Shown here: positions 34,258 through 41,543 of the stretch, in pieces
How positions within the stretch are numbered: position 1 is the stretch's first letter
Layout: the number at the start of each line of letters is the position of its first letter
From: BRH-c25 sp035627615
GTDB lineage: Bacteria > Bacillota > Clostridia > Lutisporales > Lutisporaceae
DNA: 64,000 nucleotides
NCBI GenBank assembly: GCA_035627615.1
Contig: DASPLL010000018.1
Span: forward strand, 62,001-126,000
Direction of reading: 5' to 3'
Program-made: the position numbers and the translations under genes
Notes under the pieces: generated by a model
What the model saw: only the letters and a program-made list of their open reading frames with translations
Databases searched by the model: none
What the model was told of the DNA's origin: nothing

Positions 34258-35524
34258 ATACGACAGTGAAAGCTTTTTAAACAAAAAGGGAGACAGCTTC
34301 ATACCCGAGGAAGTAACGGCTGCAGTGAAAAAGATAGTTAGTGATGTCAGAGACAGGGGAGACAGCGCAGTTCTTGAATACAGCAGAAAATTTGACAATG
34401 TGAAGGATATAGGAGATTTCCAGGTCAGTGCCGATGAGTTTGAGACTGCAGCAGAAAAAGCGGATACTGCCTTCATAGCTGCAGTAAGCAAAAGCATAGC
34501 CAATGTGAAAAGATATCATAAAGAGCTGGCCGACGGGGACTTCAGCATAATGACAGACAATGGCAGCGTGCTGGGCAGCAGGGTAACTCCCATAGACAAA
34601 GCGGCAATATATGTGCCCGGCGGTAAAGCCTCATACCCTTCCACTGTCGTAATGTGCGCCGTACCTGCCATAATTGCGGGAGTGAGAGAGATAATACTGC
34701 TGACCCCTCCTTCCCCAGAGGGCGGCATAAATCCATATATAGCAGCAACGGCAAAACTCCTGGGAATTGACAGGGTCTTCAGGGTGGGAGGAGCCCAGGG
34801 CATATCGGCAGCAGCTTTCGGTACTGAAACAATACCCAAGGTCGACAAGATAGTAGGTCCGGGCAATGCATATGTAGCAGCTGCAAAGAGGGAAGTATAC
34901 GGGTTTGTGGATATAGATATGATAGCAGGCCCCAGCGAAATTGCAGTAGTTGCAGACGGCAGTGCAAATGCAGCCTGGGTCGCAGCTGATATGCTGTCCC
35001 AGGCAGAGCATGATGAAATGGCCAGATGTTTTCTGGTTACCGACTCAAAAGCTTTTGCAGGCAAAGTAGGCAGTGAAATAGAAAAGCAGCTTGCAGGAAT
35101 GAAAAGAAAGAGCATAATCATAAAGGCTCTGGAGAATAACTCGGTGGCTTTTGTGGTCGATAAGATAGAGAACTCTGCGCGTATAATAAACAGGATTGCA
35201 CCGGAGCACCTGGAGATCATAACGGAAAATCCCTTCAGAGTATTAAAGGATATCAGGAATGCAGGAGCCATTTTCCTTGGAGCTTACTCCACAGAGCCCA
35301 TAGGTGATTATATTGCCGGACCCAATCACGTATTACCGACCTATGGTACGGCGGCTTTCTTTTCCCCTCTTTCAACAAGGGATTTTCAGAAAAGGTCGAG
35401 CTTGATTTATTACAGCAAAGAGGATCTGGCGGCATACGGGCCTGCCGCAATAAGAATCGCAGAGGCTGAAGGACTTGAAGCCCATGCCAATGCACTGAAA
35501 GTGAGGCTTCAAAATGATAGATGA
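34229..35524 (+). CDS. hisD: Histidinol dehydrogenase
   Basis: Carries out the last two NAD-dependent oxidations from histidinol to histidine. The family pattern is complete: YVPGGKASYPSTVVMCAVPA, GPGNAYVAAAKR, DMIAGPSEIAVVAD, LSQAEHDE and APEHLEI. The open frame goes back to TTG 34211, but GGAGGGGA lies five bases before the TTG at 34229, giving MLRIVSWED and 431 residues. It overlaps hisG by about 29 bases and hisC by 11. Confidence 0.95.
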   Translation: MLRIVSWEDKYDSESFLNKKGDSFIPEEVTAAVKKIVSDVRDRGDSAVLEYSRKFDNVKDIGDFQVSADEFETAAEKADTAFIAAVSKSIANVKRYHKELADGDFSIMTDNGSVLGSRVTPIDKAAIYVPGGKASYPSTVVMCAVPAIIAGVREIILLTPPSPEGGINPYIAATAKLLGIDRVFRVGGAQGISAAAFGTETIPKVDKIVGPGNAYVAAAKREVYGFVDIDMIAGPSEIAVVADGSANAAWVAADMLSQAEHDEMARCFLVTDSKAFAGKVGSEIEKQLAGMKRKSIIIKALENNSVAFVVDKIENSARIINRIAPEHLEIITENPFRVLKDIRNAGAIFLGAYSTEPIGDYIAGPNHVLPTYGTAAFFSPLSTRDFQKRSSLIYYSKEDLAAYGPAAIRIAEAEGLEAHANALKVRLQNDR

Positions 35525-36578
35525 TTTAATTTCAAAAAGAGCTCTTGAGATAGAAAGCTATAAAGTGGAGCCAAAGCTTCAGGGAATAGCTCTTGACAAG
35601 AATGAGATACCCTGGAGCCTGAATGAGAGGGTGAAGGAAGCACTTATCGGCAGGATCAGGACGATGGAATTCAACCGGTACCCTGACAGCAACTGCACAG
35701 AGCTTAAAACGGCGGTTTCAGATTATACTGGTGTTGATACCGGACGTATTGCCATAGGCAATGGTTCCGATGAGCTTATAAGTGTGATCCTTCAGGCATT
35801 TATCGATCCGGGAGACACAATTGCGGTTTACAGTCCGACATTTTCAATGTATAAGATATATGGGACCATATGCGGTGCAAGAATATGGGAGTATGACCTG
35901 GACAGCAATTTTGAACTGGAGCCGGATGGATTCATTGCCGGACTCAAAGCAGAAAAACCCAAGCTCGTTATTCTATGCAATCCCAACAATCCTACCGGCG
36001 GCTGCCTTGAACTGGAGGAAATTGAACGGATACTGGAGGCAGCACCCGGTATTGTGATTGTTGACGAAGCATATTATGAATTCTCAGGAGTAACTGCTGT
36101 GGGGCTCCTTGACAGGTATGACAACCTCATTGTTTTGAGGACACTTTCCAAAGCTCTGGGAATAGCGGGGCTGAGGTTGGGTTATATGCTGGCCTGTCCG
36201 GCTGCGGTAGGCTACATTGACAGAGTCCGCGCCCCCTTTAATGTAAATGCATTTACACAGACTGCGGCAATTGAGGTTTTGGCAAACGCCGATATAATGG
36301 CGGAAAGAGTAGAAATAATAAAGGGTGAGCGGGATAAGCTTGCTGAACGGCTTTCAACATTAAAAGGGCTCCAGTGCTTTGAATCCCGGAGCAATTTCAT
36401 ACTGATGCGCACGGTCCGGGCAGGGGAAATATTTGCAGGGCTCCGGGAAGCAGGGGTCCATGTCAGAAGCTATTCTGATCCGGTACTTAAGGATTGTTTA
36501 AGGGTCACAATCGGAAGTCCTGAAGAAAATGAAAAATTCTACGAAGCAGTAAAGGAGGTGCTGTATGAAGGAGCTTGA
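35514..36578 (+). CDS. hisC: Histidinol-phosphate aminotransferase
   Basis: A PLP-dependent fold-type-I aminotransferase converting imidazole-acetol phosphate to histidinol phosphate. Motifs: GNGSDELI, CNPNNPTGG, VDEAYYEFSG and the PLP lysine in RTLSKALGIAGLRLGY. 354 residues is normal. It overlaps hisD and hisB by 11 and 14 bases, so translation is coupled through the middle of the operon. Confidence 0.95.
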   Translation: MIDDLISKRALEIESYKVEPKLQGIALDKNEIPWSLNERVKEALIGRIRTMEFNRYPDSNCTELKTAVSDYTGVDTGRIAIGNGSDELISVILQAFIDPGDTIAVYSPTFSMYKIYGTICGARIWEYDLDSNFELEPDGFIAGLKAEKPKLVILCNPNNPTGGCLELEEIERILEAAPGIVIVDEAYYEFSGVTAVGLLDRYDNLIVLRTLSKALGIAGLRLGYMLACPAAVGYIDRVRAPFNVNAFTQTAAIEVLANADIMAERVEIIKGERDKLAERLSTLKGLQCFESRSNFILMRTVRAGEIFAGLREAGVHVRSYSDPVLKDCLRVTIGSPEENEKFYEAVKEVLYEGA

Positions 36579-37164
36579 TCTGCAAAGAGCGGCCGAAATA
36601 TCCAGGAAGACAAATGAGACTGAGGTATATGTAAAACTTGATCTGGATGGAAGCGGTACATATGATATAGATACCGGGATCCCTTTCTTCGATCACATGC
36701 TGGAGCAGCTCTCCAGACACAGCGGATTTGATCTTGTTGTCAAAGCACAGGGAGATATACAGGTGGATTTTCATCATACTGTTGAGGATGTAGGAATAGT
36801 TCTGGGGAAGGTATTGTCCCGATGCACTGCCGACAAAACAGGCATTGCCAGGTACGGCAGTACGATGCTTCCCATGGATGACTCGCTTTGCATGACAGCC
36901 GTGGATTTCTGCGGGAGGGCTAATCTTGTATATAACTGCAGTATACTGCAGGGACGCATAGGGGACTTTGACACAGAGAACGTCAGGGAATTCTTTAAAG
37001 CTTTTGTAAGCAACTCCTTTATAACCCTGCATATCAATTTGCAGTACGGTGAAAATGCCCACCACAATGCAGAATGCATATTCAAAGCTGTGGCAAGGAC
37101 ATTGAAGGAAGCCTTGAAGGCGGATAAAGCCCAGGGCTTGCTCTCTACAAAGGGGTGTATTTAG
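36565..37164 (+). CDS. hisB: Imidazoleglycerol-phosphate dehydratase
   Basis: Dehydrates imidazole-glycerol phosphate with two manganese ions bound by histidines. Signature segments are PFFDHMLEQLSRHSGFDL, DFHHTVEDVGIVLG and the C-terminal NAHHNAECIFKAVARTL. It is the monofunctional form (199 residues), without the histidinol-phosphatase domain fused in enteric HisB; no hisJ-type phosphatase is in the window, so the phosphatase must be encoded elsewhere. Confidence 0.96.
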   Translation: MKELDLQRAAEISRKTNETEVYVKLDLDGSGTYDIDTGIPFFDHMLEQLSRHSGFDLVVKAQGDIQVDFHHTVEDVGIVLGKVLSRCTADKTGIARYGSTMLPMDDSLCMTAVDFCGRANLVYNCSILQGRIGDFDTENVREFFKAFVSNSFITLHINLQYGENAHHNAECIFKAVARTLKEALKADKAQGLLSTKGCI

Positions 37165-37167
37165 ACT

Positions 37168-37776
37168 ATGAAGCTGGGAATTGTTGATTATGGGGTAGGT
37201 AACATATACAGCCTGAAAAAGGCTTTTGAATACCTGGGGGCCGATATTGCGGTCTCAAGGGATGCAGAAGTTCTGGACAGCTGTTCCGGGATCGTCCTCC
37301 CGGGTGTAGGCGCCTTCTGCGATGCAATACTGAATATGAAGGCTGAAGGGCTGGACCAGGTGATACTGAAGCAGGTGGCTGAAGGGAAGCCGATATTGGG
37401 AATATGCCTTGGAATGCAGCTGATGTTTGATTACAGCATGGAGGGCGGAAGGTTTGAGGGGCTGGGGCTCTTTAAAGGCTGGGTGGACAGGATACCGGAC
37501 ACGGTAAAGGTTCCCCATATGGGCTGGAATACCCTTGAGAAGAGAAATGAATGCAAGGTACTTGAGGGAATCAAGGATGAGGCTTATGTGTATTATGTCC
37601 ATTCCTACTTTGCAAGGGCAGAAGCCGTAAGCGACATATGCGCCGTCAGCAGCTACGGAGGCGACATACCCGCAGTTGTAATGAAAGACAATATCATAGG
37701 GCTGCAGTTTCACCCGGAAAAAAGCGGTGAGACCGGGCTTGCCATATTGAAAAATATTAAGGAGATGATCATATGA
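37168..37776 (+). CDS. hisH: Imidazole glycerol phosphate synthase, glutamine amidotransferase subunit
   Basis: A class-I glutaminase delivering ammonia to HisF. The nucleophile elbow is GICLGMQLMFD, and the His-x-Glu pair is LQFHPEKSG. The N-terminal DYGVGNIYSLKKAFEYLG is typical. 202 residues; three bases separate it from hisB and it overlaps hisA by four (ATGA). Confidence 0.96.
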   Translation: MKLGIVDYGVGNIYSLKKAFEYLGADIAVSRDAEVLDSCSGIVLPGVGAFCDAILNMKAEGLDQVILKQVAEGKPILGICLGMQLMFDYSMEGGRFEGLGLFKGWVDRIPDTVKVPHMGWNTLEKRNECKVLEGIKDEAYVYYVHSYFARAEAVSDICAVSSYGGDIPAVVMKDNIIGLQFHPEKSGETGLAILKNIKEMII

Positions 37777-38489
37777 AAATTTATCCGGCAGTAGACATTT
37801 ATGATGGGAAATGTGTGAGGCTCAAAGAAGGAAATCTCGAAAAAATGGAGGTATTTTATGATGATCCGCTGGATGCGGCGAAAATGTGGGAACAGAAGGG
37901 CGCAAAGGCCTTGCATATCATTGATCTCAACGGAGCCTTTAATGGGAAAATGGGGAACAGGGCTGCAATTGAGAAGATAATAAGCTCTGTAAGCATTCCG
38001 GTACAAATCGGAGGCGGCTTGAGAAGCTTTGAAGACCTGACGGGGGCGCTTGAGACAGGGGCGGCAAAAGTCATTATGGGTACCGGAGCAGTATTGGATG
38101 AGGAGCTTCTGGAAAAAGGCCTGAAGAAATACCTGGATAAGGTTGCAGTAAGTATTGATGCCATAGATGGCTATGTGGCCATAAAAGGCTGGGTGAATGT
38201 AAGTGAATTCAGTGCCTATAACTTCGCAAACAAAATTGTGGAGAAAGGCTGCAAAAATATAATATATACGGACATCTCCAGGGATGGAACAATGAAAGGG
38301 CCCAATATTTCGGGTATAGAAAAAATGTGTAATGTTGAGGGGGCAAGGATAACTGCATCAGGAGGGGTCAAGAGTATAGACGACCTTATGGCCATCAAGG
38401 ACACAGGGGCAGAGGGAGTAATAATAGGCAAGGCCCTGTATGCCGGAGTCATTAAGCTGGAGGATGCCCTTAAGGCTGTGGAGGGATAG
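37773..38489 (+). CDS. hisA: ProFAR isomerase
   Basis: A TIM-barrel isomerase of histidine synthesis, 238 residues. Family features are PAVDIYDGKCVRL at the N-terminus, the first phosphate site VQIGGGLRS, YTDISRDGTMKGPN, and the second site ASGGVKSIDDL. hisF follows after one base. Confidence 0.96.
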   Translation: MKIYPAVDIYDGKCVRLKEGNLEKMEVFYDDPLDAAKMWEQKGAKALHIIDLNGAFNGKMGNRAAIEKIISSVSIPVQIGGGLRSFEDLTGALETGAAKVIMGTGAVLDEELLEKGLKKYLDKVAVSIDAIDGYVAIKGWVNVSEFSAYNFANKIVEKGCKNIIYTDISRDGTMKGPNISGIEKMCNVEGARITASGGVKSIDDLMAIKDTGAEGVIIGKALYAGVIKLEDALKAVEG

Positions 38490-38490
38490 T

Positions 38491-39252
38491 ATGCTGGCAA
38501 AAAGGATAATTCCCTGCCTTGATGTAAAAAACGGCAGGGTTGTAAAAGGAGTGGGCTTCAATAACCTCAGGGATGCGGGAGACCCTGTTGAAGCGGCAGG
38601 GGTGTATAATGCCGCAGGAGCAGATGAGCTTGTGTTCCTTGATATCACAGCATCCATAGAAAGCAGGGGCACTATGGTCGATGTGGTAAAGGCAACCGCA
38701 AGGGAGATATTCATACCTCTTACAGTGGGAGGGGGGATAAACAGCCTGGAGGACATAGATGTGCTGCTTCATGCAGGTGCGGACAAGGTATCCCTTAACA
38801 GTGCGGCAGTGAGGGACCAATCGCTTGTTTATGAAGCGGCAAGAAGATACGGAAGCCAGTGCATTGTGGTTGCTGTTGACGCAAAGCTCAAGGCGGACGC
38901 AGGAGGCTGGGAGGTATATACACATGGGGGCAGGAACAGCACAGGGATAGATGTGCTGGAATGGTGCAGGAATGTCTGTCGGCTGGGCGCAGGGGAAATA
39001 CTCCTTACCAGCATAGATGCAGACGGTACCAGGGATGGCTATGATATTGCACTGACCTCAAAGGTTGCAGAAGTGGTTAACATACCTGTCATAGCCTCAG
39101 GAGGCGCAGGAAAAAAGGAAGATTTCTCGCAGGTCCTCAAAGAGGGAAAGGCTGATGCTGCACTTGCAGCTTCACTGTTCCACTATGGCGACCTGAGTAT
39201 CGGAGAGTTAAAAGCTTACCTGTATCAGCAAGGAATAAGCGTAAGAATATAA
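38491..39252 (+). CDS. hisF: Imidazole glycerol phosphate synthase, cyclase subunit
   Basis: A TIM-barrel cyclase that takes ammonia from HisH and yields IGP and AICAR. The N-terminal AKRIIPCLDVKNGRVVKG, the barrel-top VDAKLKADAGGWEVYTHGG, TSIDADGTRDGYD and ASGGAGKKEDF are diagnostic. The open frame extends to 38440 inside hisA; the ATG at 38491 gives the conserved N-terminus. The stop codon lies inside a perfect ten-base stem-loop that starts a repeat block. Confidence 0.96.
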   Translation: MLAKRIIPCLDVKNGRVVKGVGFNNLRDAGDPVEAAGVYNAAGADELVFLDITASIESRGTMVDVVKATAREIFIPLTVGGGINSLEDIDVLLHAGADKVSLNSAAVRDQSLVYEAARRYGSQCIVVAVDAKLKADAGGWEVYTHGGRNSTGIDVLEWCRNVCRLGAGEILLTSIDADGTRDGYDIALTSKVAEVVNIPVIASGGAGKKEDFSQVLKEGKADAALAASLFHYGDLSIGELKAYLYQQGISVRI

Positions 39253-39362
39253 GATTGCGAAGCAATCTTATAGGCAATGGGCTATGGGCAATGGGCAATA
39301 GGTTCAAGCCGGGCTTCGAAGCCTATCCCAGAAATCCCATTGCCTCTTGCCTCTTGCCCGAA
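39249..39362. repeat. Repeat element inside the his operon (CAATGGG arms, TTCGAAG core)
   Basis: A perfect stem (ATAAGATTGC and GCAATCTTAT, 39249-39271) spans the hisF stop. Then come left-arm units (AGGCAATGGGCTATGGGC and following), the core GGGCTTCGAAGCC, and right-arm inverse units (CCCATTGCCTCTTGCC). The element separates hisF from hisIE by 132 bases and contains an in-frame ATG (39277) that would add 36 repeat-derived residues to HisIE. Confidence 0.75.
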
Positions 39363-39384
39363 TATTATAGATGGGAGAAATTAT

Positions 39385-40011
39385 ATGGTAATTGATGATA
39401 TTAAATTTGATGACAAAGGGCTGGTACCTGCAATAGTGCAGGACTATAAGACCGGAGAAGTGTTGATGCAGGCATATATGAACGAGGAAAGCCTGGAGAG
39501 GACACTGGAAAGCGGACGCTCATGGTTTTACAGCAGAAGCAGGAAAGAGCTCTGGGAGAAGGGGGCAACCTCGGGGAACATACAGGAGATAAAGGAGATA
39601 CTTTATGACTGCGATGGGGACTGTCTGCTTTTGAAGGTTCTGCAGAAGGGTGCAGCCTGCCATACAGGAAACAGGAGCTGTTTTTACAGGAGCCTCGGAT
39701 CCTTTGACGGTGATGAGAAAGCTGCAGACATAGGAAAGGTTATTGAAGCTCTGTACAAAAAAGTTGGAGACAGGAAAGAGAATCCCATTCCTGACTCCTA
39801 TACCTGCTATCTTTTTTCAAAGGGCATCGACAAGATCCTGAAAAAAGTAGGGGAGGAGAGCACGGAGGTAGTGATAGCAGCAAAGAATGAAAGCAGGGAA
39901 GAAGTGATATATGAGATATCCGACCTGGTTTATCATTTGACCGTATTGATGAACTATATGGGGGTATACCCCGAAGACATAGCAGCCGAGCTGCTGAAAC
40001 GGGCAAAATAA
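39385..40011 (+). CDS. hisIE: Bifunctional phosphoribosyl-AMP cyclohydrolase / phosphoribosyl-ATP pyrophosphatase
   Basis: Performs steps 2 and 3 of histidine synthesis. The N-terminal HisI domain has AYMNEESLERTLESGRSWFY, the zinc/metal motifs DCDGDCLLLKV and CHTGNRSCFY. The C-terminal HisE domain has YTCYLFSKGIDKILKKVGEE and NESREEVIYEISDLVYH. The ATG at 39385, after GGGAGAAA, matches the family start; the earlier ATG at 39277 is repeat DNA. It is the last gene of the operon and its expression may be influenced by the hairpin-rich gap ahead of it. Confidence 0.95.
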   Translation: MVIDDIKFDDKGLVPAIVQDYKTGEVLMQAYMNEESLERTLESGRSWFYSRSRKELWEKGATSGNIQEIKEILYDCDGDCLLLKVLQKGAACHTGNRSCFYRSLGSFDGDEKAADIGKVIEALYKKVGDRKENPIPDSYTCYLFSKGIDKILKKVGEESTEVVIAAKNESREEVIYEISDLVYHLTVLMNYMGVYPEDIAAELLKRAK

Positions 40012-40012
40012 G

Positions 40013-40074
40013 TCATTAGTCGCTAGACTCTGGTCACTAGAATCAGGTCAAGGCTTCGAAGTCTGCCTCTGACC
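40013..40074. repeat. Composite repeat: TAGTCGCTAG arm and TTCGAAG core
   Basis: CATTAGTCGCTAGACTCTGG-type units are followed by CAGGTC, the core AGGCTTCGAAGTC, and the inverse GACCTAG. It abuts the double-hairpin element. Confidence 0.65.
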
Positions 40075-40179
40075 TAGTGATTATTAACACAACAACTTTC
40101 TTGTCTTTAAAAGTGTTAAAAATCACAACCTTGATTCAGTGCCTCGCATGCTCAAGAAGGGATATACGTTACGAGGCAC
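40075..40179. repeat. 105-nt double-hairpin element, copy 2
   Basis: Same length and order as the copy at 6489-6593. Stem 1 is TAGTGATTATTAACAC with GTGTTAAAAATCAC (one mismatch); stem 2 is GTGCCTCG with CGAGGCAC. The inner sequence CATGCTCAAGAAGGGATATA is identical in both. It is flanked by TAGTGACTAGTGACTAA on its right. It sits between hisIE and manC. Confidence 0.8.
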
Positions 40180-40272
40180 TAGTGACTAGTGACTAAACGC
40201 AAATGCCTTCCTGCAAAAGTAACCTATTGCGCCAAACCGCATATTATAGTTATTACGGAGGAAGGTGTGACT

Positions 40273-41349
40273 ATGAACCATGTGGTAATAATGTGCGGAG
40301 GTTCAGGCAGCAGGTTCTGGCCTATAAGCAGGAAGATGTATCCAAAGCAATTCTTGAATACAGTAGGGGAAAAAACCATGATCCAGCTTACAATAGACAG
40401 GATCGGCAGGTTCATTCCCCTTGAGAACATTTATATGGTGACAAACAAAAGCTATGTCAAGACTATAAAAGAGCAGGTACCTCAAATGCTGAAGGAGAAC
40501 CTTATTATAGAGCCGCAAATAAAAGAGACCGCTGCTTGTATAGGTTATTCAGCCGTAAAGCTTCTTAAAAAAGACCCGGAAGCGGTTATGATCGTACTTC
40601 CTTCCGACCATTATATAGAGGATGAAGCAAGATTTATCGAGACCCTGAAGCAGGGTATCGAAATAGCAGGTTCAGACAATTGCCTGGTAACAATGGGCAT
40701 AAAGCCTTCGAGAGCGGAGACGGCTTATGGATATATTGAAACCGGGAAAAGAATAGATAGGCCATGGGAAATACCTACTTACAAAATAAAAAGGTTTACA
40801 GAAAAGCCTAACAGGGAAAAAGCTCAGGAGTTCATCGACAAAGGCACTTACCTCTGGAACAGCGGGATGTTCATCTGGAAAGCTGCCGTACTGCTTAAGC
40901 AATATAAAAAATTCCTTCCCGAGATGTATCAAAGCCTGAAAAGAATGAGTGATCATATAGGAAATCCTGAAGAGACCAGAATAGTTGAAGAAGAATATGA
41001 CAAAATCGACGGTATATCCATCGATTATGGAATACTGGAGAAGACCTGGGATGTATATGTTATGGAAAGCAGCTTTTTCTGGGATGATATAGGAAACTGG
41101 ACTGCGTTGGAGAGATATATGCATAAGGACGAAAACGGCAATTCAGTAAAGGGAGAGCACACGGTACTGGACTCGCGCAACTGCATATTGTACGGCAATA
41201 AAAGGCTTATTGCCGCACTGGGAGTCGAGGACCTGATAATAGTAGAGACGGATGATGTGGTGCTGGTATGCAAAAAGGACAGGGACCAGGACATCAAGCT
41301 TATGATAAAAGAGCTGGTAAAGAGTGAGGAAACAAGCAAATATGTATAA
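40273..41349 (+). CDS. manC: Mannose-1-phosphate guanylyltransferase
   Basis: Makes GDP-mannose from mannose-1-phosphate and GTP for glycan synthesis. The nucleotide-binding signature MCGGSGSRFWPISRKMYPKQFL region is at the N-terminus (residues about 7-28), FTEKPNREKAQEFI and the sugar-site segment YLWNSGMFIWKA follow. It is the short 358-residue form without the C-terminal phosphomannose-isomerase domain. The open frame begins at 40189 in repeat DNA; the ATG at 40273 has AGGAAGGTGTGA in front. It is a single-gene unit. Confidence 0.93.
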   Translation: MNHVVIMCGGSGSRFWPISRKMYPKQFLNTVGEKTMIQLTIDRIGRFIPLENIYMVTNKSYVKTIKEQVPQMLKENLIIEPQIKETAACIGYSAVKLLKKDPEAVMIVLPSDHYIEDEARFIETLKQGIEIAGSDNCLVTMGIKPSRAETAYGYIETGKRIDRPWEIPTYKIKRFTEKPNREKAQEFIDKGTYLWNSGMFIWKAAVLLKQYKKFLPEMYQSLKRMSDHIGNPEETRIVEEEYDKIDGISIDYGILEKTWDVYVMESSFFWDDIGNWTALERYMHKDENGNSVKGEHTVLDSRNCILYGNKRLIAALGVEDLIIVETDDVVLVCKKDRDQDIKLMIKELVKSEETSKYV

Positions 41350-41543
41350 GCGCCCTATGGGCGCGGGTTGCGAGGTTACGAGGTTTCGGGGAGAACGTAG
41401 GGAACGGTTCTAAACCGTTCCGCCAGTTTCAAACAATACAATTTCTATAGTCCATCAATTTTTAATTTAAATATTTTAGTATCCGTACCTGGACCCGCAA
41501 GGAATACCCAAGCTTTCCTCGCAGCCCCGCAACCCCGCAGCCT
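41350..41543. repeat. Composite repeat pair between manC and the lipoprotein gene
   Basis: A stem GCGCCC-TAT-GGGCGC starts right after the manC stop. It is followed by GGTTGCGAGGTTACGAGG units, a GTAGGGAACGG palindrome (41397-41423), an AT-rich centre, and the inverse arm CCTCGCAGCCCCGCAACCCC (about 41518-41540) that runs to the 3' end of the convergent lipoprotein gene. Confidence 0.7.

Noticed and set aside
39277..39384. N-terminal extension of HisIE and similar extensions of ManC (40189) and IspE (60936)
   Set aside because: The added residues are encoded by intergenic repeats, and better ribosome sites and family N-termini lie downstream.
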